Shown here in pieces: positions 30,320 to 38,946 of a stretch of 45,796 nt of DNA (position 1 is the stretch's first letter; each line of letters starts with the position of its first letter). The DNA is taken from the IMG/VR virus record IMGVR_UViG_3300025941_000040, positions 1 to 45,796 of that record; one strand, 5' to 3'. The position numbers were made by a program, and so were the translations under genes. This stretch comes from a virus. The notes below the pieces were generated by a model. The model did no database searches. It worked only from the letters and a program-made list of their open reading frames with translations, and was not told where the DNA came from.

Positions 30320-30702
30320 TCTTTTGGCGGCGTAACAACCGGTTCTACTTTAGTTTCCTTAATCGTGGTAGTAACCACCGGAGGCGGCGGGATCGGCTTG
30401 CTCTCGGTAGCTTCTACCTCGACGCGCTTGGTGGTAGTCTCCGTTTGCACCAGCGCAGGAAGTGGCTTATTGTGCAGGTATTGCATGGTTGCCATGAGAG
30501 CGCTCAGTGCGAACGTGATCGCCATGAGGATGTATAGCTTGCGATCATAAATATTGAAGTCCTTGGAGTCTACCAGGATGCTGCCGAATCCGGCGTAAAC
30601 GGAATTGGCCCCGCCGCTGATCGCGCCGGAAAAAAGACCATAGAGCCAATTCGACCAATCCAGGTACCCCAGCTTCCCGCCCATCAGTTGAGTCTGCGCC
30701 AT
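30316..30702 (-). CDS. Membrane protein with proline-rich tail (128 aa)
   Basis: Residues about 15-35 are hydrophobic-amphipathic (SNWLYGLFSGAISGGANSVY), and about 55-75 form one membrane span (LYILMAITFALSALMATMQY). The C-terminal 50 residues are proline/threonine-rich and charged (TTTKRVEVEATESKPIPPPP). It follows the holin-like gene, so it may be a second holin or antiholin. Function inferred from position. Confidence 0.55.
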   Translation of the reverse strand: MAQTQLMGGKLGYLDWSNWLYGLFSGAISGGANSVYAGFGSILVDSKDFNIYDRKLYILMAITFALSALMATMQYLHNKPLPALVQTETTTKRVEVEATESKPIPPPPVVTTTIKETKVEPVVTPPKE

Positions 30703-30715
30703 CTATGGTTGCTCC

Positions 30716-31009
30716 CTATCTTCCCGTGTAATCCGACTCTGGCTTCTTCCCGATCCCCCCAATGGCTGCATGGTTCGTTCGGCTAAAGTAAAACCCCACG
30801 ATGAGGAACATGGCGTTCGTAAGTCCCTCTGGTATCTTGACTTCTTTTCCTAAAAGGCTAGCACTTACCCACACGATAATGTTGGCACCCACCACCATTA
30901 CGGCTACGGACGCCTGCGTATATTCCCAAATGAGATTGACCTTGCGCTGCCCCGCAGTGGTAATGTCCTGCTGTGCCGTCGTGGTGGGCGGCAGCGAGGG
31001 CTGCGTCAT
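30716..31009 (-). CDS. Putative holin (97 aa)
   Basis: The 97-residue product has two spans: YTQASVAVMVVGANIIVWVS and LTNAMFLIVGFYFSRTNHAA, with an N-terminal soluble start and a polar end (GGIGKKPESDY). A VGFYFxRTNH ending is typical of a group of phage two-span holin-type proteins. It is near the end of the late operon, after the last secreted gene, but not near the endolysin. Confidence 0.6.
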   Translation of the reverse strand: MTQPSLPPTTTAQQDITTAGQRKVNLIWEYTQASVAVMVVGANIIVWVSASLLGKEVKIPEGLTNAMFLIVGFYFSRTNHAAIGGIGKKPESDYTGR

Positions 31010-31010
31010 A

Positions 31011-33800
31011 TCAATGGATTACGGCCCTTCCTGAGATTGTGACGGCTCCAGAGATGCGCGTGCTGACGCCCGAAGATCCCAGCGTCGTGAAGCTATCCCC
31101 CGCCAAGAGCCACGTGGACATATCCGCCGCTACGCAGGAAAGCTTGTAGTAGTAGGTGGTCGCGGGAGTTAGGGGGCTATTGAATCCCAGGTTGAACGTG
31201 ACGTTCGATCCAACCACCGTATTCCCCGTGCGCGTATCCAGTTTCTTGCCGCTGGTATTGGTATCGGCATTCTCGTTCGCCGTGGTCCGCGCTGGCGCGT
31301 TATAGAGCGTCATGCTGCACGCGGTTGATCCGGGGCGGGTGTAGGTAGCTACCGCACTCGTAGAGCCGGGTGTGATCGTAAAGCTTTCCTGGACTGCCCA
31401 CGTAGGTGTGCCCGCTACGGCTCCAGAGATAGCCGCATTGATGGCCTCCACGTCCGCCCCGAGGTCCGTACCATCGGAGGACGTGAACGCGCACCCCGAG
31501 GAGCACGACGCGCTATAGGGGCTCGTAGGGGCTAGCCGGTAATCCCCTGTGGACGTGTTGACGAAACCAATCGCGGCGTTGTTCGCCGGGAGGCTCGTAT
31601 TGGTCATCGTGTTGCCGGTGCCCGCGCCCCCGGTGGTATAGTCGCCCACCGCGCCCTTGAGCGCCATGCGGTTCCAGGTGGTATTGGTGAAGTTGGTAGA
31701 AAAGTAGCTGCGCTGGCCGAAGAAATCATACCCGTCGATGGAGTTGGTGAACGTATCCAGGTTGTGCAGCGTGGCCGTCATCAGCGTGTCATAGAGGAAA
31801 CTCTGAGGCGTGTAGGGTGATCCGGTAGGCCCATCGGTCTGCACCACCGTGTTGTGGTCCCAGGTGTTCTGGAGCGTTGCCCGCCCTGACCATAGGTGGT
31901 TCCACATATTAAACCCGCATCCCACGCTCGTGAATAGGACGGTACAGTAGGCAGGCCCGCCCAATACCGCCAGGTTGTTCCTTACACTGAGGTTGTTCGT
32001 GACGCCGTTGACGCAGGGCGTGTTTCCCGTGCTGGTCCCCGTGCAGATCGATCCCCAGGAGAACACGCGATACGCCTTGGTGATCTTGTTGTTTGCGATG
32101 CTGAAGTGGTCCAATGCATCCCCAGGACCGCTATCGGTGCGCTGTCCGAACGCGAAAGCGTTCCCGGCTTGCCCGTCCGTCCAGTTCCCCTCGAATACGT
32201 TGCCGGTAACGGTCATGTTTCGACAGTTTTTGCATTCCAGGAGATTCTTGACCGGGTAATGCGTGGGCGTAGTTCCGGTCATTGTCCATGTGCCAGAGAC
32301 ACAGAGCCAGCCTTGGGAATTGACCGTATCGAACATATACTCGCCGCCCCGGTGACGCGGATCGGGAGAGTTGGCCGCATCCGACAGGCAAGCGCCCGAG
32401 GCGTTGCCATAAGCGCCCGAAGTCCACTTCCAGATGTAGGGCTTGTAGAAGTAGTTCCCCGTGATGGTCTTGTTCTGATTCGAGAGCGGATAATAGGGAG
32501 AAATAGAACCGCCGTAAAGGACGTTCTCTCCAGAGCCTTCAAGGAAATTGTTGATGATCCGCGTTGGTCCGTAGCTCCCCCACCCTGCGATGCACTGCGC
32601 CTCGCCGGTCGATTTCATCCCGTCGCACCAGCTATCGTGCATGTAGAAGTTCGTCCCGTTCTCGGCGACGCCGCGATTCGGCCCGTTCTCAGACTGCGAG
32701 AAATCGTGTATCCATACGCGGTCAAGCTCCATGCTGTCGGGCATCGATAGCGGGCTGGTTTCCTTGCCGCCGCCGAAGATCAGTACATTGCTCATGAAGT
32801 TGCCGGTAGTCGGGGCGAACTCAATGCCGCTGAACTTCCAGCCGTGCGGGACAAGCTGATTGGAGAACGTCTGCATCCCGGTTCCGACATTGGTTAAATC
32901 GATGGCGGCTCCTCCCGGAGTAGCTGATACCTGAAAGCCGTTGCCGCTGAGATTCTTGACGTAATAGATCGTGTCCTGCGCTAATGGAGCGCACAGGGAG
33001 GATGCGAGGCGCAGTCCTCCTGATCCGAACGTAATGGGGGCACTGTTGACGTAAACCGCCCCTAGCGTGTCTGGTGCCGTAACTGTATCCGCCGTTGCAT
33101 TGCACTGCATCGGCAAGCCATAGGTAACATAGGTCGCACAGTCCGAATCGCAGGCCGTGATGTCGATGGCTGATCCGCCAGCGGTTAATGCTAGCTGGAA
33201 TGTCCCACCGTTGCTGCCACAAGAACTGCAATTGATGATCCAGTAGTGCTGAAGAGCCACCAGGGGAGTGGGACAAGCCGTGCTAGTGGGCATCGCATTG
33301 GGTACGCCGAACTCATTGTAAAGCTCGCATTCGATCTGCGTTCCGTTGGCCACGGTCAAGCCGTTAGGCGTCCATCCGGGGCCGGTCACCGTGAACGTAT
33401 TCGTTGCCAGGTTCACCGAGGCTTGCTGATAGGTGTTGCCCTGGTTGAATCCGTGCGCCTCGCCCGAGGCGATAATCCCCGTTCCCGAGAACTGACACTT
33501 TCCGAAGTTGGCCGAATCCGTAGCCGGATTGACGCGATAACCCACGGCAGGAAGAGACGCGAGCGCCGAAGATTGCACGGTAATGTTGGTTACCGTAGCC
33601 GGGAGCGTAGCATCGCAGGTCACCCGCGATCCGTTGGCTACGATGATGATTGTGTCGCCTGTCGCCACCGTCTGCGCCGCCTTGTTAAACGTGAGCCACG
33701 GAGAGCCGATAGAGCCGGGGTTGCTATCGTTCCCGGTGCTAGACACGTAGTACGTGGCTCCCTGAAGCGATAGAGCGGCGAGAAAGAGAGCGATCCTCAT
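31011..33800 (-). CDS. Secreted 929-residue right-handed beta-helix protein
   Basis: A Sec signal peptide opens the protein (RIALFLAALSLQGATYYVSS), followed by STGNDSNPGSIGSPWLTFNK, the usual start of secreted beta-helix proteins. Helix coils run to about residue 700 (YYPLSNQNKTITGNYFYKPY, NCRNMTVTGNVFEGNW, HFSIANNKITKAYRVF). The C-terminal 200 residues contain YRLAPTSPYSASCSSGCAF, a Fn3-like segment (TYTRPGSTACSMTLYNA) and a surface-type end (AVTISGRAVIH). It resembles cell-surface proteins of soil bacteria. The role may be carbohydrate binding or adhesion; active-site residues are not evident. ATGA links it to the collagen-like gene upstream. Confidence 0.72.
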   Translation of the reverse strand: MRIALFLAALSLQGATYYVSSTGNDSNPGSIGSPWLTFNKAAQTVATGDTIIIVANGSRVTCDATLPATVTNITVQSSALASLPAVGYRVNPATDSANFGKCQFSGTGIIASGEAHGFNQGNTYQQASVNLATNTFTVTGPGWTPNGLTVANGTQIECELYNEFGVPNAMPTSTACPTPLVALQHYWIINCSSCGSNGGTFQLALTAGGSAIDITACDSDCATYVTYGLPMQCNATADTVTAPDTLGAVYVNSAPITFGSGGLRLASSLCAPLAQDTIYYVKNLSGNGFQVSATPGGAAIDLTNVGTGMQTFSNQLVPHGWKFSGIEFAPTTGNFMSNVLIFGGGKETSPLSMPDSMELDRVWIHDFSQSENGPNRGVAENGTNFYMHDSWCDGMKSTGEAQCIAGWGSYGPTRIINNFLEGSGENVLYGGSISPYYPLSNQNKTITGNYFYKPYIWKWTSGAYGNASGACLSDAANSPDPRHRGGEYMFDTVNSQGWLCVSGTWTMTGTTPTHYPVKNLLECKNCRNMTVTGNVFEGNWTDGQAGNAFAFGQRTDSGPGDALDHFSIANNKITKAYRVFSWGSICTGTSTGNTPCVNGVTNNLSVRNNLAVLGGPAYCTVLFTSVGCGFNMWNHLWSGRATLQNTWDHNTVVQTDGPTGSPYTPQSFLYDTLMTATLHNLDTFTNSIDGYDFFGQRSYFSTNFTNTTWNRMALKGAVGDYTTGGAGTGNTMTNTSLPANNAAIGFVNTSTGDYRLAPTSPYSASCSSGCAFTSSDGTDLGADVEAINAAISGAVAGTPTWAVQESFTITPGSTSAVATYTRPGSTACSMTLYNAPARTTANENADTNTSGKKLDTRTGNTVVGSNVTFNLGFNSPLTPATTYYYKLSCVAADMSTWLLAGDSFTTLGSSGVSTRISGAVTISGRAVIH

Positions 33801-34171
33801 GGGCAGGTAATCACCATCGAAGTGGTGTTAGACGCTGGATTCGTGGGCGAGAACTTCACCGTGCATGGCTGACCATCGGAGCGGGTGATCTGCCACACCG
33901 TAGGCGAAGCGGGAGCGCCAGTTGATATGCTTCCCGTAACCACTAACGGCCCCGTGATCGTGGTTACTCCATTCGCCACGGTGATCGTGGAGATACCCGC
34001 GCCCGCTGGACCGGGAGGCCCTTGCGCCCCGGTTGCGCCGGTAGCTCCGGTATCGCCCTTGTCTCCCTTGGGACCCTGTAGGCATACTGTTCCAGTTGCG
34101 CTTGTCGCGGTAAGTGAGCAGGTTTGCCCGAAGGCCGCGATGGAGAAGGTGAGAAGGAGCAGGAGTTTCAT
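33797..34171 (-). CDS. Secreted collagen-like protein (124 aa)
   Basis: The product has a signal peptide (KLLLLLTFSIAAFGQ), a linker (TCSLTATSATGTVCLQ), nine G-x-y triplets (GPKGDKGDTGATGATGAQGP then GPAG) and a C-terminal beta part (GISTITVANGVTTITGPLVV). Two cysteines lie in the linker and two near the C-terminal part. G-x-y repeats form a collagen triple helix that can trimerise. I started at ATG 34171 because longer readings enter the upstream gene. It is in the secreted cassette and links by ATGA to the 929-residue gene. Confidence 0.75.
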   Translation of the reverse strand: MKLLLLLTFSIAAFGQTCSLTATSATGTVCLQGPKGDKGDTGATGATGAQGPPGPAGAGISTITVANGVTTITGPLVVTGSISTGAPASPTVWQITRSDGQPCTVKFSPTNPASNTTSMVITCP

Positions 34172-34172
34172 A

Positions 34173-35336
34173 TTAGTTCCGAATCGTCGCCTGCATTCCG
34201 GCCTGCGTTCCATCGGCTCCGGAATCCCCATACCAAGTAGTAGTGCCGCTTCCCGATCCCTTCTGTAACCAAGCTAGGAAGTGATATCCGGCAGTAGTAA
34301 AATTTCCACTATAGAATCCAACAGTAGGAACCCCGGGACCGCCCGTCGCGAAATTAAACACTCTCACGCTGCCAGCGGGGGAACTGGTTGAATCCACCCC
34401 AATGCCCATATAGCCAACGCCGCTGGCTACCGTCACTACGCTCTCATCCATCGCCCAAACCGAATCCTCGGGTTGGCCGATCACAAATTCAACCTTATTC
34501 CCAGCGGCTCCATTGAACTGCTGCCAGGTATTCGTGGAGTAATTGAAATTATCTACCGTGTCGATCACCGACAGGGATCGATTTACGCGATTACAATAGC
34601 TCCATACAAACCTCTGACCGCCAACCTGCGTAGTTCCCGTCGCCCCTCCGCTATCCGCCGTTACATTCGTCCCGCTGGCGCGGATTGTCCCTATGTAGCG
34701 CCGGGTGGTCGCCCCGCTCTTGACATATACGCCGTCCTGGGTTGTTAGCGCATCGGCCCGCACGTTGTCACTCGTCCATGCTGCGGAAAGCTCCAGGGTT
34801 AGCGTCCCGGAGTTATTGAAAACGAACACATCATAGTTTTTCCCTGATGTAACCGAAAGGGCCAGGGACAATTCAGAGAATGAATATGCAGCCCATGCGC
34901 TGCCACTATAGAGCGATATCGTAGACCCGAGATAGGGCGTGTAATAAATCGTTCCCTGCGCCGTGCGATCAGACGTGGATACGGCTACGCCCGTTTCGGT
35001 GGTTAGCCTCCCGCTACATACCGAAGGAAGCAGCAGGTTAGCTAGCGGGAGCAATGATCCAGCCTTGGCGCTCGCCACCGGGATATTGGTCAGATTAGAG
35101 GCATCGCCACTGGCAGGGGTTCCTAGAACCGGAGCCACGAGGGTTACGGCGGTGCCGTTAGTGGTGCAACCTGTGATGCCTCCAAAGACTCCCGCGTTAT
35201 TGTATTGGCATTGGGTGGTAGACCCTCCAGGAGTTCCGCCGCCGCCGCCGCTGCCAGAGAAGGAAGGCAGTGGCGCTTGCGAGAACGCCGAGACCACAAC
35301 TGCGAAAAACAGGGCGAATACGTTTTTCATCTTCAT
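34173..35336 (-). CDS. Secreted fibre-like protein (387 aa)
   Basis: The N-terminus is a Sec signal peptide (NVFALFFAVVVSAFSQ) followed by APLPSFSGSGGGGG, a linker shared almost exactly with the 306-residue protein in this cassette, and CQYNNAGVFGGITG, a motif of phage fibre coats. Later segments (YTPYLGSTISLYSGSAWAAY, then YDVFVFNNSGTLTLELS and GTIRASGTNVTADSGG) match a domain common in tail-fibre proteins. The C-terminal end (GYHFLAWLQKGSG, TTTWYGDSG) is a beta-rich cap. Thus a fibre-type protein that carries a signal peptide. Confidence 0.75.
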   Translation of the reverse strand: MKMKNVFALFFAVVVSAFSQAPLPSFSGSGGGGGTPGGSTTQCQYNNAGVFGGITGCTTNGTAVTLVAPVLGTPASGDASNLTNIPVASAKAGSLLPLANLLLPSVCSGRLTTETGVAVSTSDRTAQGTIYYTPYLGSTISLYSGSAWAAYSFSELSLALSVTSGKNYDVFVFNNSGTLTLELSAAWTSDNVRADALTTQDGVYVKSGATTRRYIGTIRASGTNVTADSGGATGTTQVGGQRFVWSYCNRVNRSLSVIDTVDNFNYSTNTWQQFNGAAGNKVEFVIGQPEDSVWAMDESVVTVASGVGYMGIGVDSTSSPAGSVRVFNFATGGPGVPTVGFYSGNFTTAGYHFLAWLQKGSGSGTTTWYGDSGADGTQAGMQATIRN

Positions 35337-36892
35337 CTTAAGCCACCATTCCCTCTAAGCGTCATTGCGCCCCCACTCTGCGAAGAGTTCAGCACGGCAT
35401 ATACCTGAATCTTATGATCCAACGTGGATATGTATGCCTTCTTGTTCGCTATTACCGCAACGGAAAATTTAGAAATCGTTCCGAGAGGGGCGCTCATGAT
35501 TTCATTAAGGCTCATATCAAAGGCCCTTATGACCCCGACCGTGGGAGTTACCACCGCGCTCGTCGGCACGGTTACGGCCCACAGGATTCCCCCAGCATCA
35601 GTGCCGTCGCCAGAAATCGATAGCTGCGCCCCTGGAAAGGCATAGCTGTTGGTGCTGGTGGTCGGAGTTTGATTAAATGTCGTTCCGCTCAGATCGAATC
35701 GATAAATCTTCCCGGCGACGTTCGGAAAGAAGGCGTGATTGTTATAAAACGCGCCCCCATAGATGCCAGATCGATCACCCAGCACGCCACCGGCATTCGT
35801 TGGGAAGACTTGCGCTGCGGGGCATCCGCTACCGCTCCCCTGCTGGTGTCCCATGCAGGTCGTATCTACTGCATATACATTGAAGTCCTTGGCCCCACCC
35901 ACCACCCACGTCGTGCCCGGTATAAGCATGGCGCGACCGCTCGAAAAGTCTGAGTCATTCGCATTCAGGGTTGCGATTGTAGCATCGGTGGGAGCGTACC
36001 AGTCCACAATCGCCAGCGTCGAACTCAGCTTTATAATGCTAAAACTGAACGCCGTTGTGCCGTTGTATGCCCCGTTCCCGGTGAGCATGTATAGATTTCC
36101 GCTTCCGTCTACACTTAAACCTCCGCTAGATCCCCATAGTCCCGCCCCCCAATCATTCGGAGACGTGCACAGGATCGCCGTCTGATTCAGGGACTCGTCA
36201 TACGCAAAGGCCCATCCATGCCACGGTCTGGCATCGGCATAAGAGGCGAAGGTGATATACACCCTGTTATTGGCAAGTGTCAAGGCCGAACGCTGAAGCT
36301 CAAAGGCTGGATAGAAAAGCAGATTCGCTCCGCTGGTAGTGTCTCCATGTCCCACGTCTCCGGTGCCGACCACCTGCCCGCTAATGGTTGTAGATGCGAT
36401 AGTGGCCCCTGTCAGCAGGTTTAACTTATAGAGGATATGGGACGGCACCGAGGTATGGCAAACGGCAAACAACCAGCCGTTTGCAATGTCAGCCACGGGA
36501 GCGGACAGGCATCCTATTTCGCGCCCATAAAACAAAGGCCCCGAATCCGGGTAGCTGGTTCTCGGCGTGCATATTCCCAAGCGGCTCCAAAATACAACGC
36601 CTGAATGGTCCGCATCGAGTGCGTAAATCGAGCAGTGCATCGTAACTACGATCAGAATGTTGAGGCTCAATCCCGCAACTGATGGACCGGGAAGATATAG
36701 CGATTGCCCAAAAATATCCCCATCCAGGAGGTATGAGCCCACCAATCCAAACCTGCCCGACACTACCTGACTCGGAACGATTGAGGAGTCGTGGATATAT
36801 CCCGTCCTTGAGTTATCCGCATGGGCGGTGAATAGGGCGGGCTGGGCCGAAAGGCCCCAACAGGAAACCAATAGCAGCAAGGCTCGTATCAT
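35333..36892 (-). CDS. Secreted PQQ-type beta-propeller (519 aa)
   Basis: A signal peptide (IRALLLLVSCWGLSAQ) precedes a beta-propeller with typical PQQ-like segments: HSGVVFWSRLGI, YKLNLLTGATIASTTISGQV, LSVDGSGNLYMLTGNGAYNG, FDMSLNEIMSAPLGTI, KAYISTLDHKIQVY. Secreted PQQ-like propellers are abundant in Acidobacteria. No catalytic residues are evident, so carbohydrate or surface binding is a fair guess. The start is ATG 36892 with an ATGA overlap; the ATGA at its end overlaps the fibre-like gene. In a phage late operon this is unusual. Confidence 0.75.
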   Translation of the reverse strand: MIRALLLLVSCWGLSAQPALFTAHADNSRTGYIHDSSIVPSQVVSGRFGLVGSYLLDGDIFGQSLYLPGPSVAGLSLNILIVVTMHCSIYALDADHSGVVFWSRLGICTPRTSYPDSGPLFYGREIGCLSAPVADIANGWLFAVCHTSVPSHILYKLNLLTGATIASTTISGQVVGTGDVGHGDTTSGANLLFYPAFELQRSALTLANNRVYITFASYADARPWHGWAFAYDESLNQTAILCTSPNDWGAGLWGSSGGLSVDGSGNLYMLTGNGAYNGTTAFSFSIIKLSSTLAIVDWYAPTDATIATLNANDSDFSSGRAMLIPGTTWVVGGAKDFNVYAVDTTCMGHQQGSGSGCPAAQVFPTNAGGVLGDRSGIYGGAFYNNHAFFPNVAGKIYRFDLSGTTFNQTPTTSTNSYAFPGAQLSISGDGTDAGGILWAVTVPTSAVVTPTVGVIRAFDMSLNEIMSAPLGTISKFSVAVIANKKAYISTLDHKIQVYAVLNSSQSGGAMTLRGNGGLR

Positions 36893-38685
36893 TTGCTTAA
36901 CCCGTAGCAATAAATGGTTCCCGATGCCACGTTGCCGGTGGACATAAAGAATTGAACAGCGTTGACGGCGGTAGCGCTCTGATAGGCGCTACTTGACGGA
37001 ATGCCTACTATCCTGTTAGTGCTGGCCGTATAGCCAAGCATCCCCGTAATGCGTTTCCAATTCGCTGCGCTTAGGGGATTTCCGAGAATGAGTTCCCCGG
37101 TGAGTCCCCCAGTGGATGCATTAGACAATCCATCCGCTATGCGCGCAAACGTGGCTCCCGAATTGGCTCCAGGGGGAGCCCCAGCAGCCCCCGGAATGAA
37201 TCCGTAGGTAGTCCAAGCGTAATTCGCTCCGCTATCATAGGACATTCCCCCATTGGTCGATGCGCGCCAATAAAGGTTCGCCGCGTCCGTGGCGGGAAGG
37301 ATGTTCTCGAATATGAAATAGTAATTGTTGTAGGTGCTCGAAATACAGGCCGAGAAGTCGAGACTTGCAGATCCCGAGGCCGTATGCTCCTCAATCAGAG
37401 TAAATCCTCCCCCGCTGCCGCTGCATGCCGATCCAGAAGCTAGGCAAAAGTTTCCAGTTCCGCTGAATCCTTTAATTGATAGCGCCCCCGCCCCATCGCT
37501 AACGATGCCGCCTGCTGCATCCGCCGCTGGGACTTTCCATTGATAGGACGTTCCAATGGAAGTCGGGGCATAGAGCGAGAATGAATTTGCCGGGAAAGAC
37601 GCGGGAAGTGTGCCTTGCGTCAGGTCGATGACTCCAGCCACGCCCGTACCGCTGCCTGATGTTACTCCGCCCGTGAGTACCAGGCTGGTCCCCGTGGCCG
37701 CGCCGATTACCGGCGTTATAAGCGTTGGTGTCGTGTCGCGCACCACGTTTCCCGTGCCTGTGAATCCCACGAAGCTGAGCGTATCCACATTCGCCGCATT
37801 GGTCCCCAGCATGAAGCCCGTACCGGCTGCGGAAGGAAGCAAGAAAGCATATGACGTAACCGAAGTGGGAGCATAAATTCCAACGCTCGTAGTGCCTAGA
37901 GAATAAGCGGTGCCCTGCGTAAGCTCGATGGCTCCCGCGGCGGTGCCGCCGACCCCAGCCGATATGGTTCCAGGTGTCGAGAGATCGCCCCCTGCGCTCA
38001 ATGTTGCCGTGGAGCTTGGCGTTTGGATGGCCTGCGCCCCTCCTCCCGTAACCAGAGCCGAGCTCATCAGGGTTCCCGCCCCTACTACCGTGACGGTTCC
38101 GCTCCCGCTGGAACATGCCGCCGAGGTTCCATCAACATGCACACAATTAGAGCCGGTTCCGGTAACCGCAAGCGCGTTTCCCGCCCCGTCTCCCCTTAAT
38201 GCAGAGGTTGTGCTGGGGATCGTGCCGCCTCCGCTGCCGGTTGCTGGTACCCACGTATTCCCGTCCCACTTTGCAAACTGCCCCGTGGTCGCCCCGCTCT
38301 GCGTGATATAGGACAAGGGAATGGTATTCGGCAGGGGAGGTGGAGGGGCCACGCTACGAACGCTCGAAACATCTACAGGAGTGGCTGATACCGGAACACT
38401 CCAGAACTCCGTTGGCGGAGCGCATCCTGACGGAGCAGTTACATAAGTGACTGTATAGTATGGCCCCGGCTCCAGCGACACGCTAAACGTGCCCGTTGCG
38501 GCATTGATCGGCGTGGTGAATGATCCGCCTGCAAAAAAACCATCCGAGTTGGTAAAGGGCGGATTGCTGATCGAGAGCGTACCCGAGCAGAACGAACCAT
38601 TCGCCAGTTGCAGCGTGCCCGTAACGGTAGTGCGTGCGGCAAATGCCGGGAACGCCAAGGCCAGCAATAGGAGGAGGCGCTTCAT
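36889..38685 (-). CDS. Secreted tail-fibre-like protein (598 aa)
   Basis: Starts with a signal peptide (KRLLLLLALAFPAFA) and a beta-rich TVTGTLQLANGSFCSGTLSI segment. Then comes SYITQSGATTGQFAKWDGN, a fibre-type repeat, and two tandem repeat units (ELTQGTAYSLGTTSVGIYAP and DLTQGTLPASFPANSFSLYA) with PTLITPVIGAATGTSLVLTG between them. The C-terminal 150 residues (IEEHTASGSASLDFSACISS, NNYYFIFENILPATDAAN, RITGMLGYTASTNRIVG) match a common tail-fibre tip domain. Hence a fibre-like domain set behind a signal peptide. Overlaps both neighbours as ATGA. Confidence 0.78.
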   Translation of the reverse strand: MKRLLLLLALAFPAFAARTTVTGTLQLANGSFCSGTLSISNPPFTNSDGFFAGGSFTTPINAATGTFSVSLEPGPYYTVTYVTAPSGCAPPTEFWSVPVSATPVDVSSVRSVAPPPPLPNTIPLSYITQSGATTGQFAKWDGNTWVPATGSGGGTIPSTTSALRGDGAGNALAVTGTGSNCVHVDGTSAACSSGSGTVTVVGAGTLMSSALVTGGGAQAIQTPSSTATLSAGGDLSTPGTISAGVGGTAAGAIELTQGTAYSLGTTSVGIYAPTSVTSYAFLLPSAAGTGFMLGTNAANVDTLSFVGFTGTGNVVRDTTPTLITPVIGAATGTSLVLTGGVTSGSGTGVAGVIDLTQGTLPASFPANSFSLYAPTSIGTSYQWKVPAADAAGGIVSDGAGALSIKGFSGTGNFCLASGSACSGSGGGFTLIEEHTASGSASLDFSACISSTYNNYYFIFENILPATDAANLYWRASTNGGMSYDSGANYAWTTYGFIPGAAGAPPGANSGATFARIADGLSNASTGGLTGELILGNPLSAANWKRITGMLGYTASTNRIVGIPSSSAYQSATAVNAVQFFMSTGNVASGTIYCYGLSK

Positions 38686-38945
38686 TTCTTCTCGGGAGCC
38701 CTGGGGGTGCATGCCGGATCACCCGCAGCATTCTTGACTAGCTGACGATCCCCGCACTTGCGCGCGAGTTCGTTGGTCTTATCCTGATATGCCTTGGCTG
38801 CGGCCTCGGCGGATGCTTTGGATTCGAGCATATCCGCACGCGCACGCTGCCAATCGTGCTGCTCCTCTGGAGTGATCTGCGGCTCGGGCGGCTTGGCATC
38901 GTCGGCATAGAGAGAAGCGGCGATCAGAAGGAATAGAGTTTTCAT
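38682..38945 (-). CDS. Secreted small coiled-coil protein (87 aa)
   Basis: A short signal peptide (KTLFLLIAASLYA) leads to a helical part (PEEQHDWQRARADMLESKAS, then AAKAYQDKTNELARKCGD) and a C-terminal cysteine (DPACTPRAPEKK). Two cysteines could bridge. It lies between two fibre-like genes; translation is coupled by ATGA. Perhaps a chaperone or linker. Confidence 0.6.
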   Translation of the reverse strand: MKTLFLLIAASLYADDAKPPEPQITPEEQHDWQRARADMLESKASAEAAAKAYQDKTNELARKCGDRQLVKNAAGDPACTPRAPEKK

Positions 38946-38946
38946 G

